Source: Symsagittifera roscoffensis (Eukaryota; Xenacoelomorpha; Acoela; Convolutidae). Taken from it: 64,000 bases of DNA. Below are positions 21,877-33,860 of this stretch, piece by piece. The position numbers were made by a program, and so were the translations under genes. The stretch covers positions 14,821,872 to 14,885,871 of the forward strand of contig NC_087068.1 in NCBI RefSeq assembly GCF_963678635.1, written 5' to 3'. The notes under the pieces are model-generated. The model did no database searches. It saw nothing but the letters and a program-made list of their open reading frames with translations, and was not told the DNA's origin. Numbering within the stretch: position 1 is the stretch's first letter; each line of letters begins with the position of its first letter.

Positions 21877-22783
21877 CCGGGTTGATCAAAAATGCTAGTC
21901 ATACAATTTTCATATATGGAAAAACGTTAATCATGCACTTCTCATGCAATTCCATCGGTACAAAAAAATGCATGAAAGGTCTATGATTAGTGACTTTTCA
22001 TATATGGAAACTGCAAGACTAGCATTTTTCCAGAAACCGAACAATTTGATTTTTTTAAGAATTTAGTTTCTCAAAATTTTTATTTGGATTTTATTCGTAA
22101 CAGAACACAAGTCACCAAAAGAGTCACCAAAAATTTGCCGTCTCGCAATTAAAATGCATCAGAAACGGCCTGAATTGCATTAGTTTTGACCAAAACAAAT
22201 GGTGTGATAAATTGGAAAAAATTTCACCGATTTTCTTAAATTTGTTTTTTTATTGATCATGCATTGATCATGGCGTACAAAAACATGCCATACCAAATAA
22301 ATAGGCATTTTAAGCTTTTTCGCAAAATTATCTAAAAAAATAGAGAAAAAAAATCAATTTTTGTGTATCCAGGGCTATGTTATGCACACAAAAACTAATT
22401 TTTGCATGTGAAATTTTTTAAAAATGTTTGCTTGGGAACAAAATTCGTTTTGCGACTGAAAAAAAAACACAAAAATTTTTTTGGGGCAGCTTCGATACTA
22501 CTTGAAAAAAAAATTGACTATCTCCATCAAAAAAAAACGCTAGCCATAGAATTTCCTCAAAAATGGAAGTTGTTTGATTAAAATTTTTTGTTGTCAAAAC
22601 GTTTTTCTTTTTAGTTTATGACGATACAACAAACTTTACGCCAAATCAAGAGAAAGTTCTTTGAAAATTGGATGACTTAATTTTAGCAAAAGGTATGAAA
22701 TTTGTATGGCTAGTGTTCTTTTATAGACTTAGTTTATGGAAATGTATGACAGGTATTTTCGGTCTTTGGAGGTCAACCCGGGT
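21877..22783 (-). mobile_element. Palindrome-rich foldback element, copy 2 (inverted)
   Basis: Bounded by CCGGGTTGATCAAAAATGC at the left and GGTCTTTGGAGGTCAACCCG at the right. Its right end is the reverse complement of the left end of copy 1, so it lies in the opposite orientation. Its internal palindromes are more decayed, and it is about 200 bp shorter than copy 1. Confidence 0.6.
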
Positions 22784-23038
22784 AAAATATTGAAATTGGT
22801 CTGACAATAAAAATCAGCCCCAATATATACGTATTTCAAAAATTGGAAGAAAAATTTGATGAATGTTTAAAGCCTGATAACCGCCCATCAATTTTTTGCG
22901 TTTATTTTATCATTCGATGAGTGTTTTACCTGAGCCTTCAGAAAAATTTTAGGTAATCTTAAGTAGATTCAAATAGAAACTCTTACATACTATAAAAAAA
23001 ACTATAGAAAACTATTTTAAGAAATTATAAAAAACAAG

Positions 23039-23550
23039 ACCGCTCGTATCAGGGCAAAGCGCTGAATGTCCCGACTGCCTTTAAGGTTCATAGAGCAGTA
23101 ATAGCATTAGAAATTAAATGTAATAAAATAAAATGAAAAAAAAACTTTCTAAAATTTGAAGTTTTTTAAATGAAAATCATCCCCCACACGCCATATAGAG
23201 TACAAAAGAATAGATTTTGCTCCTTAAAATAAATCAATTATGGCAAATAAGCTTCTTTCAACCAAATTGCAACAATTTTCATAACGGATTAAATCTCCGC
23301 TTAAGCGTTAATAGCGCGAAATATATAGCGCGTTAATTGTCCCAAATTGGTCAAAATGGCAATCTTTTAGACCCCCATAACTTCACAAAAAATAATCACA
23401 GGTGAAATTTTTTTTCAAACTTAAGCTCAGAACAGCAATAGCTTTTGAATAATAATAAGAATTTTGAACTAGCCGTCAAAAATGGCTAGTTAAAAAGTCA
23501 AAATTTGTCTGAAGAAAAAACCCACCCCGAGCACAAATATTCGGAACAAA
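23039..23550 (-). mobile_element. Family H element, reverse copy
   Basis: Left end GACCGCTCGTATCAGGGC, then CCCCCACACGCCATATAGAG, the central TAATAGCGCGAAATATATAG hairpin, CCCCATAACTTCACAAAA, CACCCCGAGCACAAATATTC, and a 5' terminus lacking its hairpin (ATATTCGGAACAAAA). It is closer to the 13.73-kb copy than to the satellite copies. Confidence 0.7.
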
Positions 23551-24459
23551 AATAAAAAAATCAAAAAGAGCAGAAAAGAAACCGGAAATCATGTTTTCTC
23601 AATTAATTTGAATTTAGAATGTAAGAAAATAAACCAAAAATTACAAGTAATCAAGTCAAACTGTTTTGCATACAAATATAAAACGTGAAAAGTTGGACAA
23701 TCGTCAAACATCTAAATTTAGTAAAAATAAAACTGCCGTAACAATTTAGAAAGTTTTCAGCACTTCTTTTCTCATTAGAAAGATCAAAAGTTCATGTAAC
23801 ATTTGACTAACTGAATTGAAATGATATATTTTAAAACAAAAAGAGCATTTTATTCTCGGAAAATTGAATTGTTTTAAGAATTTTCCTCAAAAAGTTACAA
23901 GACCTTGTGTGAAGTAAATTTTTGGGCTGCTTTTGGGAACAAAGTTTATTAAAAATCTAATTTTATTCAAAAACAACGTTTCTGAAGAAAATGTACAATT
24001 ATAAACGAAATAGTGTAGTTTTTATACATTGGTTTAAATTGGAGCTTTTAAATTCGAAGGATATCCCTTATGAAAATTTAGGTTTCACTTTTCAACAATG
24101 GATGTCAAGACAAGTGCAAAGGGGAACCTTAGGCCTTTAAAGGGTAGAATTCAGAGGACTTCAGCGCTTTCTAAAGAACTACTGCAATATAGTGAGTCAT
24201 TTATATGTCATGCCTGGATCTATTTCAAGAACTTCTTCAGAAAAATTTAGAAAAATGACTAGATTAATAATGATATTCAAAAGGTGACCTTTTATGCAAA
24301 TATTGCACGATTAACTCACCCGCAATCAAGTATTTCTCGACCTCGGCTTACAGATAAGTACAGGTCTCAATAAATATCAACACAGTCATAAATTTAGGTT
24401 ATAACTTTTCCAGCACGTTCTGCTCTGGCGCTGGTAAAACAGGAGAACAACTTCTGGCT
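23551..24459. other. Nothing recognised
   Basis: AT-rich DNA with no motif-bearing frame or repeat noticed. Confidence 0.4.
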
Positions 24460-24781
24460 CTAGATCAAGTTGTTTTTGGCAATTTTGCCACCAATTACAA
24501 GAGATAAAGGGAGAATACAGCCGTCCGCTAAAACAGGGGAAAAGATTGGCTCAATAAAGACGCCACATGAATTATTTTTAGGAGAGGTGGTGACCGCAGG
24601 TTTTCCTGAGATTAAACAAGGCAGTCGAATTTGCAAAGGACCGTTTAGTATTTGCACTTCAACAGTCGAAGTGTGTTGTGTAAACTTGCTACTCAGTTTT
24701 ATTACCATGGTCTTAAACGTTCCACTGGAAAGTCTTAAGCGATTGGGAAGTACTTTCTGGTCCAGACAAAATGCTATTTAA
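24460..24781. other. Possible degraded coding stretch, unassigned
   Basis: Both strands stay open here (82 residues on minus, 103 on plus), and the local composition is less AT-rich than the flanks. The minus-strand reading (GKPAVTTSPKNNSCGVFIEP, then FSPVLADGCILPLSLVIGGK) looks more protein-like than the plus reading. I do not recognise it, and no paired splice sites decide the strand. It may be an exon or a piece of an old mobile element. Confidence 0.25.
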
Positions 24782-25124
24782 AATTGGCATAAACGCTTAA
24801 ATTTTCCATGTTTGCTATGGATAGTTAGCTATGAAAAATGCATACAAAATAAACGCTGTAAACGAAAAAGCGAATTCAAGCTCTATTGTACCATTTTAAT
24901 AATAGAGCTAACATAACAGTGCGACAATGTGACAATGTTACCAAGCAAGTTCATATAAAAACTCTAAAATTAGTTATCAAACAAAAGTCGTCAAAGAATT
25001 ATTAACCATGATTTTAAAAAAATTAAGAGACAAAGACAAATAGGTCGCTACAACAACATGTTGAAGTTCATGGCTTCTCAAGTTCTTAGGATTTTTATCT
25101 GAAATTAAATAAGGAGCACACCCA

Positions 25125-25485
25125 GGAGTGGACCTAGGAGAGGAGAGAGGGGGTGCTGGAATGCGGACGCTCCCCCTTAGGGCTTCCACTCCCTCACCAT
25201 CTCAAAAAATTCCCCCCTCAGCTTTTTTGCGAAATAGAATTACAAAAATAATTTAAGCCCTAAAAAAATTTTGGCGCCAAATGTATAGTTTCGAGGAGTG
25301 CATACTTAAAACACGCAATTGTTTGGGCAAAATTTTTCAACAAGAACCTAAAAACAGAATTTTTTAAACCTATTTATTCAAAAAAAATTGTTGAATAAGG
25401 TCTCTTTCATGTTTCTGTAGAGCTCGGGAAACCAATTTGGTCGACCTAAGAATAGGCCGACAAAATTTCTAGATCCGCATGAGCA
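25125..25485. mobile_element. Diverged hAT-like miniature element
   Basis: The ends CAGGAGTGGACCTAGGAG and TTTCTAGATCCGCATGAG (inverse of CATGCGGATCTAGAAA) match the CAGGGGCGGATCTAGGA terminus type. The interior holds GGCGCCAAATGTATAGTTTC, similar to GGCGCCAATATATAGTAAC of the 40.7-kb copy. No coding capacity. Confidence 0.5.
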
Positions 25486-25555
25486 TACCTTTTTTGAAAA
25501 TTAAAACGAGTATATATATTTTAGATTCATTAATTATGTAGAATTTGGAATTGTT

Positions 25556-25945
25556 GTTCCGACTTTCCTAGCGGAAGTAACGTAATATTTGTGCTCGGGC
25601 TGTTTTTTTTTTCTTAAGTTAAATTTCGACTTTTTAGCTAACCAAATTTGACAAAAATTTTTTAATATCATTGAAAAGTATTGTTATCCTGGGCTTAATT
25701 TTGAAATTTTCATTCGTGATCATTTTTTATAAAATTATGGGGGTTTAAAGATTGCCATTTTGGTCAATTAAAGCGCGATATACCTCGCGCTATTAACGCG
25801 TAAGCGGAGATTTAATCCGTCTTAGAAATCTTTTTTTCTTACAAGTTTTTCTTTTTTACATTCAATTTTTTCTTGTTATTACTGCCCCATTGACCTCAAA
25901 ATGCAGTGAGAACTTTCAGGGCTTCGCCCTGATACGAGCGATTTT
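25556..25945 (+). mobile_element. Family H element, forward copy, internally shortened
   Basis: Runs from TTGTTCCGACTTTCCTAGCG through AATATTTGTGCTCGGGC, ATTATGGGGGTTTAAAG, the central GCGCGATATACCTCGCGC hairpin and AATCCGTCTTAGAAATC. It ends in CTTTCAGGGCTTCGCCCTGA and TACGAGCG. A piece between the central and 3' parts is missing, giving ~390 bp against 526 bp in the satellite copies. Confidence 0.7.
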
Positions 25946-25995
25946 GTTCGATTTAGTTTCCCAGAAATTTTCGATCTGGAAATATCGGTAACTTC

Positions 25996-26755
25996 TCAAA
26001 TGGCATAATGCCCAAATGGCATAAAAATGAAACGTTTCCCAAATGGCATAAATAGTAAAACTTCATTGAAATTCAAACGTTATCAATTTTTAATTCTAAC
26101 AATTTGCCAGAAAAGAAAAGCTGTGAACAAGATTTGGAATTAATTGCTTACAAACAAATGTTAAGCGACAAATTTGTCTGAAAAGTTGACCATAAGAAGC
26201 TTATCAAGGGGGCGTTTAACAGTGCCGAAAAAGGCGGGAAAATTTCAGAATAATTTTTACGGAGTTTTTAAAGAGCGGGAAATTACTGACGCTAATTATC
26301 AAAGAAAATCACTCCAATTTTGGCGCCAAAATGTCTGCAACTGCAAATTAAACAATTATTTTGGCGCCAAAACGTTTAAATTGCAAATTTTCTCGCTCAA
26401 AATCATTAAGTGTCACCTAAGATTGTAAATGTTCGCCTTTTAATTTTTGATTGGCGCACTTAATATGTTGAAATTTGTTCATATTTTTGGCACTGTTGAG
26501 CTAATTTTTTTTCGGCACTGTTGTACTGCGCCCTTATCAATAATCGCAATCATATGCTTTTCGCTTTTGATGAAAAATTATACAATTTTTTTTAAATGAA
26601 ATGTCAATCAACATTTGAATTGACAATTTGACTAATTTTCCCAGATTGTTCACCAAAAATTTTTTCTCGATTTTTACTAATGCAACTGTTGCACAAAACT
26701 TATGCCATTTGGAAAATTTTTCATTTTTATGCCATTTGGGAATTATGCCATTTGA
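25996..26755. mobile_element. 760-bp DNA element with ~55-bp terminal inverted repeats and a nested inner pair
   Basis: The left end (25,996-26,052) and the reverse complement of the right end (26,700-26,755) agree at most positions. Each end holds three spaced copies of CCAAATGGCATAA or TCAAATGGCATAA. A second inverted pair lies inside: CTTATCAAGGGGGCG ... CAGTGCCGAAAAA near 26,198-26,231 and its complement near 26,508-26,543. This could be an element within an element or subterminal repeats. Two GGCGCCAAAA motifs lie between. No transposase frame and no obvious target-site duplication were seen. Superfamily unassigned. Confidence 0.7.
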
Positions 26756-26759
26756 TAAG

Positions 26760-28959
26760 CAATCGAAGTATCTATCAAAAGGTCTGACTCTGTAATCTGG
26801 CGCAGCTAGAATGAAGGTTGAAAGGTATGGAGAACAGGAGCGAAAATTTAGAACACGTGAAATGCTTTGGAGACAAGTATTTGGCGTGAAAACTTGTAAA
26901 TGAATTTGAAAAGACAAGCTTGGCACACTAAATAGTTATACACAGCTATAGAGGGTATAAAACCTGTGAATCAGGTACGACTCAGCGGGTATATTGAAGT
27001 TAAGATTGGTGGGTTCTAAAAATAGGACAAATTGGGTGCAAATTGGGACTGAAAAGGAATTTCAAATTGATTTATTTTCGAGTACTTGTTTTGTACAACT
27101 TCTTAATGCGATCTCAAGCCGAGGTGCACACCGTAAAAAATCGATTTTTGTGATAATCCGTGGCTTGAAACACCGTCATTACAATTGACTATCGTGGTGA
27201 TTCATAAGAAACGGGTAATACGTTACTTGTGTCAATTTAAAAAAAAAATTCAAACGGTCGAAAAATTCTTTACCCAACTGCAATTTACAATTTTGGATCA
27301 GCTAAATCCAAAAAATGATTTTACAAAATAGCTAATTCATATGGATCAAATAGTGCTTGTTTGGAATATGCAAATTTTCCCTTAAAAAGCGGTTTAAAGA
27401 TTTTTTTTTGGGACGGAAAATTGTACCTTTTACGCCATAATAATGTTTTTACACACTCTTGAATAGGAATTTTGCTTGAAGTTGCCTTATTCAAAAACAA
27501 AAGAAAACAAGCAGAAAAAAAAGAAAGTAAAATTTGTGTGAAAAAGCTGACAAAAGCTGCGACAAAAACCGACGGAAGGACAGGAGACTGTTTAATTTTC
27601 TGTGACTTCTGATTTTGTCTGATCCAATTCAATTATACAATCTGGACACCTGAAAGAAGTTATAATTGTGCACTGAATTCGAATCAGGAAAACGAAAAAA
27701 AAGGATTAGGAGAGAAAAAGAATCTGGAATCAACATTTTTAGGGTATTGAAAAAAAAACTTCAGTTGTTGTCGACGTGTGTGTTGAGTGCAGCGATTAGA
27801 ATGGTAATTCAATAAGAGAACAGATTCCAAAGAACTTGTAATAAGACCCAAAGCACTAAACCGAAAAACGAGTTGTCAGAAATGACATTCCAGATCAAAA
27901 AGTCCGTGTCATAAAAAGGGCGTAAAAAGATATAATGCAGCCTACATGAACGTGAACAAGAACATTTTGGAAGACGAAGAGTATATAAATTTTTTAAAAA
28001 GCTTTTGACTGCTTTACAACAAACCTTATAGTTTCGTTGCATCATTGTTTTTTGTAAACATTAACCAGGTGTCTAACAGCCTAACCATGGTTTAGCAATT
28101 ACTAAGCACGTCTGAATGATTCAGAAATATTTAGGGATAAAATCAACAACAGCGATATTTTAGATTTTTTGTTTAAAAATTGTTTTTCAATTGAAAAGGC
28201 CGACTGAGATTTCGACGCAATAATATACAGACACCCAAATCTGCATATTGCGTTATTTGTAAGCGATTGGGTTTGCAGCTCATAATCTGGGAAATAAAGT
28301 CGCTTTGTTACTTCATTACTGCAAAAAGAACAACAAAAGATTGAAAAAAGGAAAGACTGCAAAGAATAAAGGGCTAGATTTACTTTAATTCAATTTCGTT
28401 GGCTCGGTTAGTGAAATTTAAGGCATCTGATTATAATTTGAGCCCGTTAGCGACGGAAAAATGACGCCAATTTAAAGCAGATCTATTCTTTGTTGCGATC
28501 TAAAACGGACATCGCGTGTCCAAAATTTGCCAATAAATGAGAACCGAAGAAAAAGAATCGATCCAATATAAAGACTTCAGATCTGCCATTTCAAGGACAC
28601 TCTTTGTATTAAAATGGCTTCAGGCTACTGATAAGAAAATCCACCATCAGTTAATTCTGGCATGCAGTATGAAGTTTTATATAAGCAAAGACGCAAAATG
28701 CATGCAATATTCACTTATCGCCGAAAAAAAATTTTATGTTATTTTTTCGTTGATATTGTTTTGGTGGATAAAAGTTTTGACATTTTTATCTACCACAATT
28801 GGATATCAAGGGGGCACAAATTTTCTTGAATCAAAAATTTTGTTCTAATTATCCTTTACATGTCTCAAGAAATACTTATTAGCTAGTTAGATTTTAATTT
28901 CAAACAAAATGAAGTTTGCAAACTAAGTTCATATTTCCATGTTTCTTGAAAAATCAAGT
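26760..28959. other. No gene recognised
   Basis: Several open frames of 60-130 residues occur on both strands (for example 26,537-26,926, 27,321-27,632, 28,537-28,848), but none shows a motif or supported splice sites. The first partly overlies the preceding element. A TATAAAA string at 26,957 has no adjoining gene. Confidence 0.4.
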
Positions 28960-30782
28960 CCCCGATTTGACCTTCATAGACCGAAAATGCTAATCATACA
29001 ATTTCATACAATTAGTCTATGGAAAAATGCTAGTCATACAAATTTCATACATTTTTGCAACATGAGTTTGACTGAACTCTAAAGGAAATTTTTTTGCTGT
29101 TTTGTTATCAAAATCGGTGCCTCTCCATAAAAAGAAGGAAACAGTGGTATGAAAAAAATACTAATCAAACAATATTTACTTATGGAAACTGTATGATTAA
29201 CATTTTTTGAATAAAAATTTTGAAATTAAAGCTCTAGGAAATAAATTCAACTGCTGGAAAAACTTTTAAGCATTATGTGGGATGCTACGACTGAAAAATT
29301 AGATAAAAACTTAGGATTTTTTTGGTTTCTGAAAAAATTCTAGTCATACAAATTTCACACATTTTTGCAAAATGAGTTTGACTGAACTCTAAAGGTATTT
29401 TTTTGTTGTTTTGTTATCAAAATTGGTGCCTCTCCATAAAAAGAAGGAAAAAATGGCATAAAAAAATACCAATCATACAATTTTTACATATGGAAAAGTA
29501 TGATTAGAACTTTTTGAATAAAAGTTTTTAATGCTCTGAGAAAATTAATGCTCTGAGAAACAAATTCAACTGCTGGAAAAACTATTAAGCGTTATGTGGG
29601 ATGCTACGACTGAAAACTTAGGATTTTTTTGGTTTCTGAAAAATGCTAGTCATACAGATTCCATAAATGGGAATTGCATGACTAGCATTTTTCTAGAAAG
29701 AAACAAAATTAGTTAGTTTAAAAATGAATCCAAAAGTTCTAATTCGTGCGTAGATAGATTGTTGAACAAACACTTCAATGTTGAACTTGATGTCAATTGT
29801 TTGCAATGACTCATTTGTTTAAAATAGATTTTCTCGGACATTATGAAAATTTTCAAAAAAAAACATTCTGTGTTTATGACTAACTCGCTTTGTTTTGATC
29901 AGAAATATTTTTGAAGGTCATCAGAAGATATGTATTTGAGAAGACCTAGTCGAAAGTCAGCCAATCGATGACACCCAGAAACAAATTTTTGCACAGTTTT
30001 TACCTTGTAAATTGGTACAATTTGTTGTTTCTGTGTTCCATGGCTTGGCCGAATGGCCAAATTCTGACTGCATCTTCTCATGCATCATTCCAAAAGTAAT
30101 CTCAAAAGTTGATAAATCTCACGTGGGTAAAGTTTTGGATTTTTATAAAATTTTGTTGATGTTAAATGTTTGTTTCAATTTTTCAACTTAAGTGTCAATT
30201 GTGTGATTTATAGGGAATTGTTTTAGATGTTTATGTCAGATGTGATAGGAAGACAAAAATTCCAGAGTATTTGTGCCTTGAATAGACGAAAAACAGCAGT
30301 AATTCTGGTGGACTGTTTCTGCTTTTGGATTACTCAGCTAGCTAACAGGTTTTTTCTTAATTTTTTGAGGCAGTTACTCCTGGTATGAAGTCCCCTTGGA
30401 TAAGTTTAAGAATTGTTCCGCTTTCTCAGCGTTTGAGAAAAATTTACTGTGAGAAAACAAATTTTCTCTGGTTTTTTCTTCTCTGTTTAGAGACTGCTCG
30501 TCCTATGGGATGCGAATTAAAGTAGTTTTTGCCTCATTTTGCTGGATTTCTAATTGTATAAGAAATACTAATAATAAAACGTTTATAGTTTTTTTATGAA
30601 AAAGATCTAATTTTACAATTTCCATATAGGAAAAAATGGTAGTCATACAATTTCCGCATATGAATAAATCCTAATCATAGACCTTGCATGAAATGTTCTC
30701 TACTTATGGAATTGTATGGAAAGTGTATGACTAGCATTTTTCCTAATATAGAAATTGTATGACTAACATTTTTCAACCCGGG
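28960..30782 (+). mobile_element. Palindrome-rich foldback element, copy 3, with internal duplication
   Basis: The left end TTGACCTTCATAGACCGAAA and the right end ACTAACATTTTTCAACCCGG match copies 1 and 2, same orientation as copy 1. The interior contains a ~309-bp direct duplication: CATGAGTTTGACTGAACTC near 29,060 and again, as AATGAGTTTGACTGAACTC, near 29,370, each followed by GCCTCTCCATAAAAAGAAGG. About 800 bp near 29,700-30,590 has no counterpart in the other copies and may be an insertion. Confidence 0.55.
30489..30525 (-). mobile_element. Small remnant of a family H 3' end
   Basis: AGACTGCTCGTCCTATGGGA followed by TGCGAATTAAAG resembles the reverse 3' terminus of family H. Nothing of the rest of the element follows. 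Confidence 0.3.
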
Positions 30783-32260
30783 TCCATAATTAACGTCTAA
30801 TACACAAAAATGTTTGGCACTTGTAAGCTTGCCCTAAAAAGCGCAAAATATTAATACAAATTGTGAAATCCCAACAATTTATGAGTTTACTGATAAGCCG
30901 CACAAAAAATCAATCATTGTCTGACCTCACGCCAACGATTTCTTCATTGTAGCAAAAAAAAGATACTTTTAGCTGACTTCCGAAAAAAGGACGGAACACT
31001 TTTGCTAATGCTGTTTCTTATCCAGGCAAAATTTAACCGCCAAATCTAGTGAGTCGTTTTCGGTATAAGACTTGTTCTGATTGTTTTTACTTTTTGCAAT
31101 ATGGATCATGCACAACAAGACGCCTAAAAATTATTGAGGATCCGTTAGTTATTTCATACCTTTGTCATAAAGGGCAATGTCCATTTGAAATTACTCCAAA
31201 TGATAATATTGAGTAATCCTGTTTTATGAAATCGATTTTAGACTTGCAAGGAGTCAATGTTTTATAAAAAGGCATATCATGATCTGTGTTAAACTGTGGT
31301 TTTTTCAAAGTTTGATCTTTTTTTGCCAAAAAATTTTTCAAACGTTTTAAACAGCAGTCGGAAAAATCAATGTTTTAACTTGATATGTGCCGATTTACTG
31401 AAGAGGCGTTCAGATTGCCGAAGAACGCGATTATTTAAAAAGGCGATATAGCTTCGGTGGTATACCTTAGATGACATAGGAAATCTTTTAACCCATATGG
31501 CTCATTTGTAACAAGAGGCGTACACTTTTCATAGATTACCGATTTTTTGGAGCTTATAAAAAATTTAGACAATTGAAGGTTGTTAAATTGTGAGATTTTA
31601 TGATAGCATAAGTAGCGCAACCAGTATTCAACAGAAACATTTTTTTACGCTTTCACAAACTATTTATGATCAGTTGAATAAAAACTTTGGTATATTTTTA
31701 GCAGCTATAGCATTCTTTTTGAGATGGGACCTTGTTAACGACGAAGAAATTGACATTGTAGTTTTGCTCTGTAAGTGACAAAAGCCAAAAATTATCTGGA
31801 ATTTTTGGCACCGCGCAAAACTACTGTCAATTTCCAATCTACTTTTGACACTATAAATTGTCTGGAAGTTGAGGCACCGAGTAAAAATTTTTTGACAAAT
31901 TTCCTAGACAAATTTTGTGACTAATTATCTTACGGAACTTCATGATGCAGTCAATATATTGATAAAAACTATCTTAGCAGCAAATTTTGCACGCTTTTTT
32001 GTATTTAAAATATCAATTTTTAATTTTTTCTGAGCTGATTTAGGGCAAAATAATTGATCAAAAATTGCTTTAATAGATAAAAAAATTTGTCTTTTTGTAG
32101 TTGAATGTGCGTAGGTAGCAACTTTAAGAAAAAGTAAAAATTCAGAAATCTTAGTTTTGAATTTTTTTTCGCCAAAAGCTACTTCAGTCAAAGTAAACGA
32201 CAGTCTGCATAATTAGGTATTGGTTTTGAGACCTTCAAATATTAACTGCTCAACCAGGGG
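30783..32260. other. No recognised feature
   Basis: Open frames at 31,435-31,620, 31,590-31,778 and 31,940-32,191 are unrecognised, and no repeat was matched. A short internal direct similarity around TTTTTGACA near 31,800-31,900 is too weak to call. Confidence 0.4.
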
Positions 32261-32375
32261 CGGATCTAGAATTTTCTCGAGGGGGAGGGCGGATTTTCAA
32301 AAAAATTTCGAAAATTTTCACCTTTTTTTAGGTCGAACAAATTGATTTTCCGAGCTCTCCTAAAGCAATAAAAAG
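32261..32375. mobile_element. End fragment of a hAT-like miniature element
   Basis: CAGGGGCGGATCTAGAATTT followed by CTCGAGGGGGAGGG and, later, GGTCGAACAAATTGATTTTC and CGAGCTCTCC match the terminus of the elements at 9.1 and 40.6 kb. The other end is missing. Confidence 0.6.
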
Positions 32376-32390
32376 AGGCTGTTGTAGCCG

Positions 32391-32455
32391 AATTGTTTAT
32401 AGGTTAACCATTATAGTTGAGCAGCTCAACTATAATGGTTAACCTATAAACAATT
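32391..32455. repeat. Perfect 65-nt palindrome (32-bp arms, 1-nt centre)
   Basis: The left arm 32,391-32,422 and right arm 32,424-32,455 are exact reverse complements around a single A. It starts AATTGTTTATAGGTTAACC. Perfect pairing with no spacer suggests a very recent origin or an assembly or cloning foldback. No second copy was seen. Confidence 0.9.
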
Positions 32456-33589
32456 AAGCATGAAGCTGAAATTAGTGCCCCTCGTTCATTTTCCAAGTAT
32501 TGAGTTCAAATCTCCACTTGATTTGACGATATATACATGTAATACTGGGCGACAATATCTGAAGTTTTGTCAGCAGTAAAAACCTCTTTACAAAATTCCG
32601 AACAATAAAATAGTCGTTTTTTCATCAGCTGAAAAGCTCTTTCAAATCCGAAAAATTTTTCCGGAAAAACAATAAAAAATTTTTCAAATTGTGAAAAATT
32701 TAAACGTCGACTCAATTCATTGTTTTCTTCGGACGTAAAAGGAGAATGAAAAATAAATTAAAATTTTCGAAAAACATCTTATCGTAGCGTATATGAAAAA
32801 AATTTTCCTGCTTTCTTACCGGAATATATCGAATGGATTTTCAATTTACTTTACAACTGCTAAAACTGTAAGATCCGCGCTTTGGCAACAAAGCTGACAC
32901 AAAAATCAGACACAAGATAGTCCGACCAGTTTTTCAGTCAAGTACCGATTTTTCGGTTTGACCCAGATATTTGTCGTCTCATGCATTGATGTAGCCTCTG
33001 CGCTATATGCGCAGAAAAAGACCTTAATTTGAATTGATTACAAACCAAACAATCAAATGATTCACTGATCATCCTAGACAAATTTTTAACCTGGAAAAAA
33101 GACACCTGGAAAAAGACAGTTTTGATATCGCTTGCCTCTCCTAAGCGTAAATATTGCTGTTTACGGTCCTGTTATCTTTTTTTCTCGTGAAATTAAGTTT
33201 TTTTTCGATCATTGCTATCGAAATAATTGTCGAGCTAAGATTAGCTCTACAGGGCCATTTTTCCTAATGCTAATCCCAGACACCGTTTATTACTTTTTGA
33301 AAATAAAAGATAACGTTTCTAAATTTGAAACAGAGGCAAAGTTGAGCTTCCAACAGTTTGCTGTACAAAAATGAATGACTATGATTAAAATCGAACAGAA
33401 AAGAAATCTCGTTGTCATTGAAAATTGCAATGAGAGCCCATTGTATCCAAAAAAACACCTGTACAATTGAAAACTATACAAGCAGCTTTCGGGTAGATAC
33501 GAAGCCGAATATTCAAAAAAAAACATTTCAGCCAAAATACGCCGACAAAAATTGGCTGACAAAAACAATTTAAATTGGCCAAAAATGTT
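32456..33589. other. No gene recognised
   Basis: Contains a GAGGCAAAGTTGAGCTTCC motif (~33,342) that belongs to a short dispersed repeat also seen at 34.3 and 38.6 kb. Open frames on both strands at 33,132-33,568 overlap each other and lack motifs. Confidence 0.4.
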
Positions 33590-33675
33590 CAGTTTACAAA
33601 ACCAAACAGGTCTCGACTGGAATGTAATTCCCCTGGCTCTGTGGTCTCAAGCATGGGTGTTAGAGAAGCTCGGAA
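33510..33675 (-). repeat. tRNA-derived SINE, strongly decayed
   Basis: Minus strand: AACACCCATGCTTGAGACCA, a decayed B box (GAATTACATTCCAGTCGAGA), then CCTGTTTGG and a body with TTTTTGTCAGCC and TTTTTGTCGGCG. The same head-to-body order occurs in neighbouring copies. Confidence 0.5.
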
Positions 33676-33679
33676 GAAA

Positions 33680-33860
33680 GCTGAAATTTCAAAAAAAACT
33701 CGGGCAACGAAAACCAAGCCGACAAAAACAAACAGACGGACGATAGTCAGAAAAAGCACAACGAACAGTTAACGAAAAAAACAGGTCCCGGCCTGATTCG
33801 AACAACAAGGCTTGGCCGATGCAAGCAGTTGTGTTGCCTCTAAGCGAGGTACTCCGGATA
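33680..33860 (-). repeat. tRNA-derived SINE
   Basis: Minus strand: CTCGCTTAGAGGCAACACAA (A-box region), TGCTTGCATCGGCC, B box TTGTTCGAATCAGGCCGGGA, then CCTGTTTTTTTCG and a body with CTGACTATCGTCCGTCTGTT and TTTTTGTCGGCTTGG. The body is shared with the copy at 34.67-34.83 kb. Confidence 0.65.

Noticed and set aside
26537-26926. 129-codon minus-strand open frame
   Set aside because: About half of it lies on the 760-bp inverted-repeat element (it reads through the AAATGGCATAA repeats as KWHKNEKFSKWHK), and it has no domain or splice support.
26950-26965. TATA-box promoter (TATAAAA)
   Set aside because: No gene follows on either strand within reach, and TATA-like strings are expected by chance in such AT-rich DNA.
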